Shown: positions 35,206 through 44,590 of the stretch, one piece after another | Position numbering within the stretch: position 1 is the stretch's first letter | Layout: every line of letters starts with the position of its first letter | Made by a program: the position numbers and the translations under genes | The notes under the pieces: generated by a model | Databases searched by the model: none | The model's input: the letters and a program-made list of their open reading frames with translations, nothing else | What the model was told of the DNA's origin: nothing | Origin: Rhodovulum sp. MB263 | Lineage (GTDB): Bacteria; Pseudomonadota; Alphaproteobacteria; Rhodobacterales; Rhodobacteraceae | Length of the DNA stretch: 64,000 nucleotides | Direction of reading: 5' to 3' | Assembly: GCF_002073975.1 (NCBI RefSeq) | Contig: NZ_CP020384.1 | Coordinates: forward strand, 1,984,001-2,048,000

Positions 35206-35229
35206 GCGGCCCGGGGTTTTCCGGGCCGC
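35206..35229 (+). terminator. Hairpin between the binding-protein gene and livG
   Basis: GCGGCCCGG (35206-35214), loop GGTTTT, CCGGGCCGC (35221-35229): perfect 9-bp stem, no T run after it. It probably stabilises the binding-protein message or gives partial termination before livG. Confidence 0.55.
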
Positions 35230-35270
35230 TCCCATGATGTAGGCACGCGGCTCGTATCGGGAGGCTGGGC

Positions 35271-36071
35271 TTGATCCGGGTAGACAATCTTCACAGGCAT
35301 TTCGGCGGGTTCCACGCCGTGGACGGCGCCTCGATCGAGATCGCCACGGGCTCCATCACCGGGCTCATCGGACCGAATGGCGCGGGCAAGTCGACATTGT
35401 TCAACGTCATTGCCGGCGTGCTGCCCCCGACCTCGGGGCGGGTGATCATGAATGGCGAGGATATCACCGGGCTGAAGCCGCATGAGTTGTTCCACAAGGG
35501 GCTGCTCCGGACCTTCCAGATCGCGCATGAATTCTCGTCGATGACGGTGCGCGAGAACCTGATGATGGTGCCTGCGGGGCAGTCGGGCGAAAGTTTGTGG
35601 TCGGCCTGCTTCCGCCGCGGCCGCATCTCCGATGAGGAACGCGCGCTGGCCCGCAAGGCCGACGAGGTGCTGGACTTCCTGACCATCTCGCATGTCGCCG
35701 ACGAGAAGGCGGGCAATCTCTCGGGCGGACAGAAGAAGCTTCTGGAGCTTGGGCGCACGATGATGGTGGACGCCAAGATCGTGTTTCTCGACGAGGTGGG
35801 CGCGGGGGTGAACCGGACGCTGCTGAACACCATCGGGGACGCCATCGTGCGGCTCAATCGCGAGCGCGGCTACACCTTCTGCGTGATCGAACATGACATG
35901 GATTTCATCGGCCGGCTTTGCGACCCGGTGATCGTGATGGCCGAGGGCAAGGTGCTGGCCCAGGGCAAGGCGGATGAGATCATGCAGAACGAGGCGGTGA
36001 TCGAGGCCTATCTGGGCACCGGGCTGAAGAACAGGATCAAGGCGGCCCCCGCTTCCGGGGCCGGTATCTGA
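35271..36071 (+). CDS. livG: High-affinity branched-chain amino-acid ABC transporter ATPase LivG
   Basis: ATP-binding protein of 266 residues. Walker A GPNGAGKST (about 34-42), signature LSGGQKKLLELG, Walker B IVFLDEVGAGV and H-loop EHDMDF are complete. The start is a TTG at 35271 (gctTGATCC context). It lies about 130 bases after the binding protein and 70 bases before livF, with ABC permeases encoded further on. The LivG/LivF pair of ATPases is diagnostic of this transporter type. Confidence 0.88.
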   Translation: MIRVDNLHRHFGGFHAVDGASIEIATGSITGLIGPNGAGKSTLFNVIAGVLPPTSGRVIMNGEDITGLKPHELFHKGLLRTFQIAHEFSSMTVRENLMMVPAGQSGESLWSACFRRGRISDEERALARKADEVLDFLTISHVADEKAGNLSGGQKKLLELGRTMMVDAKIVFLDEVGAGVNRTLLNTIGDAIVRLNRERGYTFCVIEHDMDFIGRLCDPVIVMAEGKVLAQGKADEIMQNEAVIEAYLGTGLKNRIKAAPASGAGI

Positions 36072-36174
36072 GAGCGGTGATATCTGAAACCAGTATCTCA
36101 AGCCGGCCGTCCGCGCCTCTGGCGGGCCTTGGCAGGGGGATTTGGACCAGGAAGAAGGACGAGAAGGCGCGCGG

Positions 36175-36885
36175 ATGGAAGACCCATTCCTGATCGGAGA
36201 CCGGATGACCGGCGGCTATGGCGGGGCCGATATCCTGCATGGCTGCACGGTGGCGGTCGAGAAGGGCGAGATCGCGGTGATCGTGGGCCCCAACGGCGCC
36301 GGCAAGTCCACCGCGATGAAGGCGGTCTTCGGGATGCTGGACCTTCGTTCGGGCGCGGTCCGGCTGAATGGCGAGGATATCACACGGCTGAGCCCGCAGG
36401 CGCGGGTCGCCAAGGGCATGGCCTTCGTGCCGCAGACCAACAACATCTTCGCCTCGATGACGGTCGAGGAGAATCTCGAGATGGGCGCCTTCCTGCGCCG
36501 CGACGACATTTCGGCCACCATCGAGGAAGTCTATCAGCTTTTCCCGATCCTGCGCGAAAAGCGCCGTCAGGCGGCGGGCGAGCTGTCGGGCGGGCAGCGC
36601 CAGCAGGTCGCGGTGGGCCGCGCGCTGATGACCCGGCCCTCGGTCCTGATGTTGGACGAGCCCACGGCGGGCGTCAGCCCGATCGTGATGGATGAGCTGT
36701 TCGACCGGATCATCGAGGTCGCGCGCACCGGCATCTCGATCCTGATGGTGGAACAGAACGCGCGCCAGGCGCTGGAGATCGCCGACAAGGGCTATGTGCT
36801 GGTGCAGGGCCGCAACGCCTATACCGATTCCGGGCGCGCCCTGCTCGACGATCCCGAGGTGCGGCGCACCTTCCTGGGAGGTTGA
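36175..36885 (+). CDS. livF: Branched-chain amino-acid ABC transporter ATPase LivF
   Basis: Second ATP-binding protein, 236 residues. Walker A GPNGAGKST, signature LSGGQRQQVAVGRALM, Walker B VLMLDEPTAGVSP and H-loop EQNARQ (Gln/Asn variant typical of LivF) are present. The ATG at 36175 is chosen; a TTG at 36142 with AGGGGG upstream is an alternative that would add eleven polar residues. Its end overlaps the upstream region of a small secreted protein gene. Confidence 0.87.
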   Translation: MEDPFLIGDRMTGGYGGADILHGCTVAVEKGEIAVIVGPNGAGKSTAMKAVFGMLDLRSGAVRLNGEDITRLSPQARVAKGMAFVPQTNNIFASMTVEENLEMGAFLRRDDISATIEEVYQLFPILREKRRQAAGELSGGQRQQVAVGRALMTRPSVLMLDEPTAGVSPIVMDELFDRIIEVARTGISILMVEQNARQALEIADKGYVLVQGRNAYTDSGRALLDDPEVRRTFLGG

Positions 36886-36887
36886 GC

Positions 36888-37325
36888 ATGCGGCATGTCT
36901 TCATACTGGCGGGTCTTCTGGCCCTGTCGGCCGGGATGGCCGAGGCCCGGGATCTGCGGCTCGACTGCGTCGCCCGGCAGGTCTGCGTCAGCAATATCGA
37001 GCCGGGCCGCGCGAGCTGTCAGCAGACCGAATTGCGCTACGGGCTCGAGGTCGGGCGCAAGACCGGCGCCAAGGTGGTGATGACCCCCGAGGGCGATCAG
37101 GCCGGACGGTTCTATGAGTTCCGCCGCCTGCCCGGGCATGAGGGCATCCTGCTGCAGGCCAGCGGCGGCGCGCTCGAGGCGGGTCAGGGCGCGGGCGCGC
37201 TGACCGTGTTCGAGACGCTCGATTTCGTGCTGACCCGGCACAGCGCCCTGCGGCCGGAGCCCGAGGGCGACACGGTGCGGGCGATCGCGGTCGACATCTA
37301 TGGCAGCTGTGCCGAGAGTGAATGA
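36888..37325 (+). CDS. Small secreted protein inside the liv operon
   Basis: Not recognised. The 145-residue product has a signal peptide (MRHVFILAGLLALSAGMAEA) and four cysteines in the mature part (CVARQVC, RASC, SC near the end), which suggests a periplasmic disulfide protein. The binding site GGGAGG (36876-36881) is six bases before the ATG and overlaps the end of livF. It lies between livF and livH, so it is co-expressed with the transporter. Its role is unknown; possible periplasmic accessory. Confidence 0.65.
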   Translation: MRHVFILAGLLALSAGMAEARDLRLDCVARQVCVSNIEPGRASCQQTELRYGLEVGRKTGAKVVMTPEGDQAGRFYEFRRLPGHEGILLQASGGALEAGQGAGALTVFETLDFVLTRHSALRPEPEGDTVRAIAVDIYGSCAESE

Positions 37326-37533
37326 AACCGGTCGGGGCGCGCTCCGGGCTGCGCCGAGCCGTTCGAAGGAGAGACGCGATGACCGATGACGCAAGCATCG
37401 CCCGGCTGCGGTGCCCCGCATCCGATCCTTGCCGCCCGGAGGGCCGGTCTGCGCGCGCGGGCCGGGGCGCGACACGCCCTGTCTGTCCGGCCGGGCGGAC
37501 GGTTGCCGCGACATATATCGGGACCTGCCAGTG

Positions 37534-38544
37534 ATGGAATTTCTCAACGCCCTCGTGACCTTCGCAAATTTCGTTCTGGTTCCGGCCACGGCCTACGGGG
37601 CGCAGCTGGCGCTGGGCGCGCTCGGGGTCACGCTGATCTACGGCATCCTTCGCTTCTCGAATTTCGCCCATGGCGACACCATGGCCTTCGGGACGATGAT
37701 GACCATTCTCGCAACCTGGGCGCTGCAGGGCGCGGGCGTCTCCTTCGGGCCGCTGCCGACGGCGCTTCTGGCCCTGCCCGCAGGGATTGCCGCGACCGCG
37801 CTTCTGGTGCTGGGAACGGACCGGCTGGTCTATCGCTTCTACCGGGCGCAGCGTGCAAAGCCCGTGATCCTCGTGATCGTGTCGATGGGGGTCATGTTCA
37901 TCCTCAACGGCGTGGTCCGGATCGTGATCGGGCCGGACGAACAGCGGTTTGCCGATGGCGAGCGCTTCATCGTCACCGCGCGCGAATTCAAGACCCTGAC
38001 CGGGCTTGACGAGGGGCTGGCGATCCGCACCACGCAGGGGCTGACCATCGTGACCGCGGTGATCGTGGTGGCGCTGCTGTTCTGGTTCCTGAACCGCACC
38101 CGCACCGGCAAGTCGATGCGCGCCTTCTCCGACAATGAGGACCTGGCCTTGCTGTCAGGGATCAACCCCGAACGCGTGGTGGCCATCACCTGGATCATCG
38201 TCGCCGCGCTCGCGACAATCGCGGGCGTGCTGTACGGGCTCGACAAGTCGTTCAAGCCCTTCACCTATTTCCAGCTTCTTCTGCCGATCTTCGCGGCGGC
38301 CATCGTCGGCGGGCTCGGCAGCCCGGTCGGTGCCATCGCGGGCGGGTTTCTCATCGCCTTTTCCGAGGTCACGGTGACCTATGCCTGGAAGAAGGTGCTG
38401 ACCTATATCCTGCCCGAGGACCTGGCGCCTGACGGGCTGGTCCAGCTTCTGAGCACCGATTACAAGTTCGCGGTCAGCTTCGTGATCCTGGTGATCGTGC
38501 TCCTGTTCCGCCCGACGGGGCTTTTCCGGGGGAAAACGGCATGA
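37534..38544 (+). CDS. livH: Branched-chain amino-acid ABC transporter permease LivH
   Basis: Inner-membrane permease of 336 residues with about eight hydrophobic segments. The region YGAQLALGALGVTLIYGILRFSNFAHGD near 20-48 is the classic LivH start, and the EAA-like sequence around 200-230 is present. Its stop overlaps the livM start (ATGA at 38541-38544). The start is the ATG at 37534; a GTG at 37531 is equally possible. Confidence 0.88.
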   Translation: MEFLNALVTFANFVLVPATAYGAQLALGALGVTLIYGILRFSNFAHGDTMAFGTMMTILATWALQGAGVSFGPLPTALLALPAGIAATALLVLGTDRLVYRFYRAQRAKPVILVIVSMGVMFILNGVVRIVIGPDEQRFADGERFIVTAREFKTLTGLDEGLAIRTTQGLTIVTAVIVVALLFWFLNRTRTGKSMRAFSDNEDLALLSGINPERVVAITWIIVAALATIAGVLYGLDKSFKPFTYFQLLLPIFAAAIVGGLGSPVGAIAGGFLIAFSEVTVTYAWKKVLTYILPEDLAPDGLVQLLSTDYKFAVSFVILVIVLLFRPTGLFRGKTA

Positions 38545-39839
38545 CCAAGCGCGATATCGGGCTTTTCGCCCTGGTGGCTCTTCTGATCGCCGGAACCGGC
38601 ATGCTGCAAAGCTGGAACGCGGCTCTCTACATCCTGAATTACGGCCTGATCTCGGCGGTCATGGCCCTGGGCGTGAATATGCAATGGGGCTATGCCGGGC
38701 TCTTCAATATCGGCGTCATGGGCTTCAGCGCGCTTGGCGGGCTGGCGGTGGTGATCGTCTCCATGGCGCCGGTCGGCGAGGCCTGGTCGGCCGGCGCCCC
38801 CCGCGTCCTGCTGGCGCTGGCGGTCGGGCTGGGGGTGATCCTCGGCGCGATCCAGATCTGGCGGCGGATCGGCCACGGCACGCTGCGCGGACTGGCGATG
38901 GTGGTCTGGCTGGTCGCCGGGTTCTTCCTCTACCGCGCCGTCTTCGACCCGGCCGTATCGGCGATCGAGGCGATCGACCCGGCCGCCACCGGCTATCTCG
39001 GCGGGCTCGGATTGCCGGTGCTTCTGGCCTGGCCGGTCGGTGCGCTGTTTGCGGCGGGGGCGGCCTGGGTGATCGGCAAGACCGCGCTGGGGCTGCGGGC
39101 CGATTATCTGGCCATCGCCACGCTCGGGATCGCCGAGATCATCATCGCGGTCCTGAAGAACGAGGACTGGCTGAGCCGCGGCGTCAAGAACGTGAACGGC
39201 ATTCCGCGCCCGGTGCCCTATGAGGTCGATCTTCAGGCCAATGCCGCCTTCGTCGCGAGGGCCGAAGCGCTGGGGCTCGATCCGACGACCGCCTCGACCA
39301 TCTTCGTCAAGCTGCTTTATGCCGGGCTTTTCGCGGCGGTCCTGATCGCGCTGATCTGGCTGTGCGAGAAGGCGCTGAAATCGCCCTGGGGCCGGATGAT
39401 GCGGGCGATCCGCGACAACGAGACCGCCGCCGCCGCCATGGGCAAGGATGTCACCCGTCGCCATCTTCAGGTCTTCGTGCTCGGCTCGGCGATCTGCGGG
39501 CTCGCGGGGGCGATGATGATCACCTATGACAGCCAGCTGACCCCGGGCTCGTTCCAGCCGCTGCGCTTCACCTTCCTGATCTGGGTGATGGTGATCGTCG
39601 GCGGCTCGGGTAACAACTGGGGCGCGGTGCTGGGCGGCTTCCTGATCTGGTTCCTCTGGGTCCAGGTCGAGCCCCTGAGCGCCTGGTTCATGGGCGCGAT
39701 CACCTCTGGCATGGCCGATGGCTCTGCGCTGAAGACCCATCTTCTGGACAGTGTGGCGCATATGCGGCTGCTGACCATGGGCGTGGTGCTTCTGGTGGTG
39801 CTGCGGTTCAGCCCGCGTGGTCTGATCCCGGAACGCTAG
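38541..39839 (+). CDS. livM: Branched-chain amino-acid ABC transporter permease LivM
   Basis: Partner permease, 432 residues, with about ten hydrophobic segments. YGLISAVMALGVNMQWGYAGLFNIGVMGFSALGG (about 34-67) is a typical LivM motif; the segment RAIRDNETAAAAMGKDV (about 290-306) is the EAA-type loop. The protein is longer than the E. coli one because of an extra region at about 75-160 with two membrane segments. It closes the operon: binding protein, livG, livF, secreted protein, livH, livM. Confidence 0.88.
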   Translation: MTKRDIGLFALVALLIAGTGMLQSWNAALYILNYGLISAVMALGVNMQWGYAGLFNIGVMGFSALGGLAVVIVSMAPVGEAWSAGAPRVLLALAVGLGVILGAIQIWRRIGHGTLRGLAMVVWLVAGFFLYRAVFDPAVSAIEAIDPAATGYLGGLGLPVLLAWPVGALFAAGAAWVIGKTALGLRADYLAIATLGIAEIIIAVLKNEDWLSRGVKNVNGIPRPVPYEVDLQANAAFVARAEALGLDPTTASTIFVKLLYAGLFAAVLIALIWLCEKALKSPWGRMMRAIRDNETAAAAMGKDVTRRHLQVFVLGSAICGLAGAMMITYDSQLTPGSFQPLRFTFLIWVMVIVGGSGNNWGAVLGGFLIWFLWVQVEPLSAWFMGAITSGMADGSALKTHLLDSVAHMRLLTMGVVLLVVLRFSPRGLIPER

Positions 39840-39847
39840 GCCGAAAA

Positions 39848-40123
39848 TCAGCCGTTACAGGCGCAACCGGCTCCCTTGTGGCACGTCCGGTCGCGGCTGA
39901 TGCAGCTGTCGCCGCAAGCCTTGCCCTTGCGGCAGACCCTGCAGCAGGCGGCCTGATGGATGGTTGCCTCAGGCGGCCTTCCGACCGAAAGCAGCCGCTC
40001 GACAGGCGATGGCGCGGCCGACAGCATCGGCCCCTGCCCCTGTACCTGGGGTTGCGCGACGGCGCTTCCTGCCCATAGGATAAGGCAAAGACCGCGAAGC
40101 ACCGGCCTTAGTTGTCTGATCAT
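39848..40123 (-). CDS. Small secreted Cys-rich protein
   Basis: A 91-residue product with a signal peptide (MIRQL..., hydrophobic to about 20, AVA before the mature start) and a C-terminal domain of about 35 residues with nine cysteines (CCRVCRKGKACGDSC..., ending CHKGAGCACNG). The KGKACGDSCISRD-type motif is a conserved feature of small proteobacterial secreted proteins of unknown role, perhaps metal-binding. AGGAGG is eight bases upstream of the start. It converges with livM with only eight bases between, and is divergent from the nucleotidyltransferase. Confidence 0.72.
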   Translation of the reverse strand: MIRQLRPVLRGLCLILWAGSAVAQPQVQGQGPMLSAAPSPVERLLSVGRPPEATIHQAACCRVCRKGKACGDSCISRDRTCHKGAGCACNG

Positions 40124-40270
40124 CCGACAGTCCTCCTTGTCAGACATGTTCAATGCTTTTCGCCGCTGTCGGGCAAATATGTGACGCAAGTACGGCTTTG
40201 CGCAGAAAGCAACAAGCGGACCGGAACGCGCACGACGATCGCCACAGACCGTTCGAAAGGGGGAACGGCC

Positions 40271-40873
40271 GTGAAGACCGACATTCTGATCCTGGTTCCT
40301 GCCGCAGGGGCCCCGTCGCGGACACATGGCCGCGACAAGCTTCTGGAATGCGTTGGCGGCGAGGCGTTGTTGCGCCGTCAGGTGCGGGTGGCGGGCGCGA
40401 GCGGCGCAGAGGTGCTGGTGACCTTGCCCCGCCATGCGGCGGGGCCCCGGGCCGAACAGCTTGACGCCCTGCCCCATCTCAGGGTCGCCTATGTCGATCC
40501 GTCCGATGAGATGGCCGCCTCGCTCCGCGCGGGTGCTGCAGCGGCCGGGGCTGCGGGGGCGCGCGGGCTGATGCTGTTTCTGCCGGATCTGCCCGGGATC
40601 GAGACCGGCGATCTGCTCCGGATGATCGATGCCTTCGCCAAGGCGCCCGATCTCTGCCTGCGCGCCATGACCGAAGATGGCCGCCCAGGGCATCCGGTGC
40701 TGTTTCCGGCGCGGCTATTTCCGGCCTTGGCCGCGGTCGCGGACGATACCGGCGGGCACGACCTGCTTGCTGCCGAGACCGTCCGCCCCGTCGTTCTAGA
40801 GGGCGCGCGCGCCGTCACCGATCTCGACACGCCCGAGGCCTGGGCGGTGTGGTGCGCGCAAACCGGTCTCTAG
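40271..40873 (+). CDS. MobA/MocA-like nucleotidyltransferase
   Basis: A 200-residue protein of the NTP transferase family related to molybdenum cofactor cytidylyltransferase (MocA) and MobA. Seen: the N-terminal LVPAAGAPSRTHGRDKLLE (near 7-25) nucleotide-binding loop, a later LMLFLPDLPGIETGDLLRM (near 98-116) with the metal aspartate, and GHPVLFPARLF (about 140). GTG start with GGGGGAAC upstream. The molybdopterin role fits moaA downstream, but the loop has Pro in place of a usual Ser, so specificity is uncertain. Confidence 0.75.
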   Translation: MKTDILILVPAAGAPSRTHGRDKLLECVGGEALLRRQVRVAGASGAEVLVTLPRHAAGPRAEQLDALPHLRVAYVDPSDEMAASLRAGAAAAGAAGARGLMLFLPDLPGIETGDLLRMIDAFAKAPDLCLRAMTEDGRPGHPVLFPARLFPALAAVADDTGGHDLLAAETVRPVVLEGARAVTDLDTPEAWAVWCAQTGL

Positions 40874-41096
40874 CTGTCCGCCCCCGGCAGAGGGATCTTG
40901 CGGCTCTGTTCCCATCATCCGGGGCCCTGCGGGCGTGCGGGCCTCAGCCGCCGAGATCTCGGCAGGGGGATGCCCAAGAGGATCATGGTCACCGCAGGGA
41001 CGCCGCCGTTACGCCCCCGTGCTTCCGGAGCCTCGATCTTTGCCAAAGCCAGCGGGCACACGGCCCTGCCGGCGCGCCAGGGACAGGCGCGCGCCT

Positions 41097-41528
41097 TCAG
41101 ATCTCTCCGGCCACCCGCATCTGTCTTGCATAGGCATAGAACAGGATCGCCATCGCCGCTGCGCCCGCGATCATCGCATCGCCGAAATAGCCCGCGACCT
41201 CGGTCAGGCCGGGTGTCTGGAAGACGATCAGCCAGACCGCCGCGACGGTCATTCCCAGCGCCGAGAAGCCCAGCACCCAAGGTGCCGCGCCGACCCTGAG
41301 AAACAGCAGCACCCCGCCGAGCAGCCCGCCCCAGACCGCGACCGCCCAGGCCCCGTCGACAAAGGCCGGAACCGAGGTGAAATAGGCGGCCTGGGTCTGG
41401 GTGAAAAGCTGCAGATAGGGGGCAACGCCATATTGCGTCATCACGTAATCGGCACATCCGGCAAGGTTCCAGAGGACTGCCAGGATCGCCACCGGCATCA
41501 TGTGCCAGGCCTCGGTCTCGTCGGACAT
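41097..41528 (-). CDS. Hypothetical integral membrane protein
   Basis: A 143-residue protein with four hydrophobic segments (about 9-27, 47-70, 78-102, 110-135) and few charges, so it is an inner-membrane protein. The segment FLRVGAAPWVLGFSALGM between helices 3 and 4 suggests similarity to small sugar/DoxX-like proteins, but I cannot assign a family. It runs on the minus strand between two gaps; no operon partner is apparent. Confidence 0.6.
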   Translation of the reverse strand: MSDETEAWHMMPVAILAVLWNLAGCADYVMTQYGVAPYLQLFTQTQAAYFTSVPAFVDGAWAVAVWGGLLGGVLLFLRVGAAPWVLGFSALGMTVAAVWLIVFQTPGLTEVAGYFGDAMIAGAAAMAILFYAYARQMRVAGEI

Positions 41529-41900
41529 CTTCCTTCCTCTGTTTTCAGACGCGCGCGCCGTTGGATCGTGCCGCCTGGGGCTGGTCCTGTCCAGCGGGTG
41601 CGACGTTATGCAAAAGCTGCGCGCCGGGCGCAAGACCCGGTCTTCGGCCATTCACCTCCGGACGAGCGGTTCCTGCCCGTTCTCGGGGCGCGATTGCCTG
41701 CAAAGCGCGCAGCGGGCGCAAAGGCGCGGCGAAGCTCATCGCCGGTTCCGATCGCGTTCGGAAGGCCGGGGCGACGGGACCCGCGTCTGGCCTCGGGACG
41801 GCAATACCGGGATGAGGCAAGGACTGCGGCCCGGCCGCTCCGGTCCCGATCCGGTGCCGGACAGGTCTGGCGGGAGCGGCTGCCTTCGCGCCGCTAGAGG
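41529..41900. other. Gap with no clear gene
   Basis: About 370 bases between a membrane protein gene and the lipoprotein gene. The open frames here are GC-bias shadows and lack ribosome binding sites. I see no RNA signal or terminator in it. Confidence 0.4.
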
Positions 41901-42554
41901 TCATTCGGAGGCGTAGACCTTGAGATTCGTCAGCGAGATCAACGGAACCTCCAGCGCCTGCATCGCGGAAAGCGATACCCGCGTTCCCGCTCCGGACGCG
42001 CCGCCGCTCGGGCGCAGTTCGACCTGCACGCTCTTGCCCGATACCGGATCGGCCAGCCGGCCCCTGCGGATCTCGTCGGTGAGCGGGGTCAGCGCCCAGA
42101 AACCGGGATCGGTCGGATCGCCGAGCGAGGCCGTGGTCACGCCGAGCTCGCGCTCGAAGCCCAGCACCGGGGCCGTGGCCTCTTCGAGCCCGGCCGGCGC
42201 GGTGGCGCCGGTCGCACCTTCGGCACCAGAGGCAAGCGCGCCCGGCTCGGGCGGAAGCGCTTCGATCACCGACAGAGGCGGTCCCGCGACGGCTTCGTCC
42301 GGCTGTTGCGACGACGCGGCGCCACCGGAGAGCCCGCCCAGGCCGTTGCACCCGGCCAGCATGACGAGAAGGCCCGCCCCCGAAAGGCGCAGGACCGGAC
42401 CCGTCCCCGGTCTGTCCCCGGCTCCGGCACCAAGCCCGGCCTCGGGTCCCGGCCGCTGGCCCCGGCCCCGGAAAAGGCCGGCTCTTCCGTCGTCCCGGAG
42501 GGCTGTTCCCGGCGCTCTTCCCCCGGCCCGGGGGCGCACGATCTCGCGCGGCAT
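41901..42554 (-). CDS. Putative lipoprotein with hydrophobic anchor, unknown function
   Basis: The real gene is the 3' part of a long open frame. Downstream of the lipobox-like VMLAGC (Cys at about residue 68 from the ATG at 42554) there are 150 residues: a Pro/Ala-rich linker, then a conserved-looking C-terminal domain (about 140-217: LGVTTASLGDPTDPGFW..., ending TNLKVYASE). This resembles proteins misnamed 'D-galactarate dehydratase' in Rhodobacteraceae. The start is uncertain: if it is a lipoprotein, translation should begin close to the lipobox rather than at 42554. Divergent from moaA by about 100 bases. Confidence 0.6.
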   Translation of the reverse strand: MPREIVRPRAGGRAPGTALRDDGRAGLFRGRGQRPGPEAGLGAGAGDRPGTGPVLRLSGAGLLVMLAGCNGLGGLSGGAASSQQPDEAVAGPPLSVIEALPPEPGALASGAEGATGATAPAGLEEATAPVLGFERELGVTTASLGDPTDPGFWALTPLTDEIRRGRLADPVSGKSVQVELRPSGGASGAGTRVSLSAMQALEVPLISLTNLKVYASE

Positions 42555-42656
42555 GGGCGGTCTCCCTGTTGGCAATGTCGCCTGCCAGCCTAACGGCTTC
42601 GAACCGGAGCCGAAAGGCGCTTGCCGCAGCTTCCCCCAGGCCTTAGGGTCTGCGAC

Positions 42657-43670
42657 ATGATGCTGCAGCCGCCCCTTGTCGACCCCTTCGCCCGCGCGAT
42701 CACCTATCTCAGGGTCTCGGTCACCGACCGCTGCGACTTCCGCTGTGTCTATTGCATGGCCGAGAACATGACCTTCCTGCCAAAGCGCGAGCTGCTGACG
42801 CTGGAAGAGCTGGACCGGCTCTGTTCGGCCTTCATCGGGCTCGGGGTGAAGAAGCTTCGCATCACCGGCGGCGAACCTCTGGTCCGGCGCGACATCCTCA
42901 CCTTCTTCCGCGCCATGGGCCGCCATCTCGACAGCGGCGCGCTGGACGAGCTGACCGTGACCACCAACGGCTCGCAGCTCGAAAAACACGCCGCCGCGCT
43001 GCATGCCGCCGGGGTGCGCCGCGTGAATATCAGCCTCGACACGCTGAACGACGAGAAATTCGCCCGCGTCACCCGCTGGGGCCGACTGGCCCAGGTGATG
43101 CGCGGAATCGATGCGGCGCAGGCGGCCGGGCTTCGGATCAAGATCAACACCGTTGCGCTGAAGGGGTTCAACGAGGACGAGCTGTTCGACCTGGTCGACT
43201 GGTGCGCCGCGCGCGACATGGACCTGACCTTCATCGAGGTCATGCCGATGGGCGATCTGGGCAATGATTACCGGGTCGGCCAGTACTGGTCCGTGCGCGA
43301 TGTGCGCACGCAGCTCGAGGAGCGCTTCACGGCCGTCGATCTGGCCGAGCGTACCGGCGGCCCCGCGCGCTATGTGCGGCTGGCCGAGACCGGCCAGAAG
43401 ATCGGCTTCATCACCCCGCTGTCGCATAATTTCTGCGAAAGCTGCAACCGGGTGCGGCTGACCTGCACGGGCGAGCTGTACATGTGCCTCGGCCAGGAGG
43501 ACCGCGCCGATCTGCGCGCGCCGCTGCGCGACCATCCCGACAGCAACGCGCCGCTGATCGGGGCGATCCGCGCCGCCATCGCGGCCAAGCCCGAGGGCCA
43601 TGACTTCGACTATTCGCGCCAGCGCGCCGACGGTCAGGTCAGCCGCCATATGAGCCATACCGGCGGCTGA
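42657..43670 (+). CDS. moaA: GTP 3',8-cyclase MoaA (radical SAM)
   Basis: First step of molybdenum cofactor synthesis, 337 residues. N-terminal radical SAM cluster Cys26, Cys30, Cys33 ([10 protein letters not shown]), GGEP motif near 75, and a C-terminal [4Fe-4S] cluster ligated by cysteines in [15 protein letters not shown] (about 260-274). It ends in RHMSHTGG, the Gly-Gly tail of MoaA, needed for activity. The ATG at 42657 precedes a second Met; both fit. It is alone here, and the other moa genes are elsewhere. Confidence 0.93.
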   Translation: MMLQPPLVDPFARAITYLRVSVTDRCDFRCVYCMAENMTFLPKRELLTLEELDRLCSAFIGLGVKKLRITGGEPLVRRDILTFFRAMGRHLDSGALDELTVTTNGSQLEKHAAALHAAGVRRVNISLDTLNDEKFARVTRWGRLAQVMRGIDAAQAAGLRIKINTVALKGFNEDELFDLVDWCAARDMDLTFIEVMPMGDLGNDYRVGQYWSVRDVRTQLEERFTAVDLAERTGGPARYVRLAETGQKIGFITPLSHNFCESCNRVRLTCTGELYMCLGQEDRADLRAPLRDHPDSNAPLIGAIRAAIAAKPEGHDFDYSRQRADGQVSRHMSHTGG

Positions 43671-43818
43671 CCCCGGGGCTATTGCGACGGTGCAGCGCAG
43701 GTCGCGGCCGGCTCGGAAATTTCTATGGAAATCAAACGGGAAACATCCTAGGCAGGGGTCGTTTTAACCGCAGCCACTGTTCTTGGCGCGTTTCACGATT
43801 TGCCGAAGTTACGACCGA

Positions 43819-44553
43819 ATGACCAAGACCGCGCCGAGCTCCCCTGACGAAGACATCATCGCTCTCGACCCGAAGGACAGCATTGCCGAAGGCGGTGAGC
43901 GCTGGGTCTTCCTGCATCCCGACTACCCGCAGGTCCTGATCAAGGTTCTGAAGCCCCGCAAGACCGAGATGTTCGACCGCTGGTGGACCTTCGGCCATCT
44001 GTCGCAGCGTTTCCTGCCCGCTTCGCGCTACCGCTCGACCGCAAAGCAATATGACGAATACCGCCGTCTGGTGATGGAGAACCTCTTCGATCCGGATTTC
44101 GAGCTGCCGGTCGCGCATCTTTACGGCTTCGTGAAGACGAGCCTCGGCTATGGCTGCCTGACCGAGCATATCACCGACGGAAGCGGCGGCACCGCGCTCA
44201 ACCTGCAACAGCGGATCGAGGCCGGCACCTTCACCGAAGCCGACCGCGAGGGCCTGAACCGGTTTGTCGAGCGGCTTTACGACATCAGCATCTGCGCCGC
44301 CGATATGGGGCCTGCGAATTTCGTCTATGGCCATCGCGGCAGCGGCCGGCCCGGCAGCAATGGCGCCCCGCAATGGGTTCTGGTCGACGGGTTCGGCGAC
44401 CGCTATGCCATCACCGCCCGCACCTATTCCCGCCGGATCCGGCTGCGCGGCATGGACAGCCGGTTCCGCAAGGGCAAGAAGGTCCGTGGCCTGCGCTGGT
44501 GCTCCGACGCGCGCCAGTTCGAATTCGAGGACGGCTACCGCCTGATCACCTGA
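43819..44553 (+). CDS. YrbL-like (PhoP regulatory network) family protein
   Basis: A 244-residue protein of the YrbL/PF10707 family, with a degenerate kinase-like look: a glycine-rich loop (DSIAEGGERWVF), Lys in IKVLKP (near 41), and a helix-rich C-terminal part with LYDISICAADMGPANFVYG (about 150-170) similar to a catalytic-loop remnant. Function in E. coli is unknown. The start at 43819 is chosen from the ATG preceded by GAC-rich sequence; no strong binding site. It converges with the aminotransferase gene at 44591. Confidence 0.65.
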   Translation: MTKTAPSSPDEDIIALDPKDSIAEGGERWVFLHPDYPQVLIKVLKPRKTEMFDRWWTFGHLSQRFLPASRYRSTAKQYDEYRRLVMENLFDPDFELPVAHLYGFVKTSLGYGCLTEHITDGSGGTALNLQQRIEAGTFTEADREGLNRFVERLYDISICAADMGPANFVYGHRGSGRPGSNGAPQWVLVDGFGDRYAITARTYSRRIRLRGMDSRFRKGKKVRGLRWCSDARQFEFEDGYRLIT

Positions 44554-44590
44554 GCGGGCGCGCCTTGGCGGCGCGCCCCTGCCCCCGGGA

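Noticed and set aside
37322-37534. 70-codon frame between the secreted protein and livH
   Set aside because: Poor composition, no binding site, and it ends in the livH start; likely leader sequence.
41545-42351. 268-codon frame overlapping the lipoprotein gene
   Set aside because: Shadow in another frame; the lipoprotein frame has a lipobox and a conserved-looking C-terminus.
42555-43658. Upstream extension of the lipoprotein frame, antisense to moaA
   Set aside because: It lies opposite moaA, a well-defined gene, and adds no conserved sequence.
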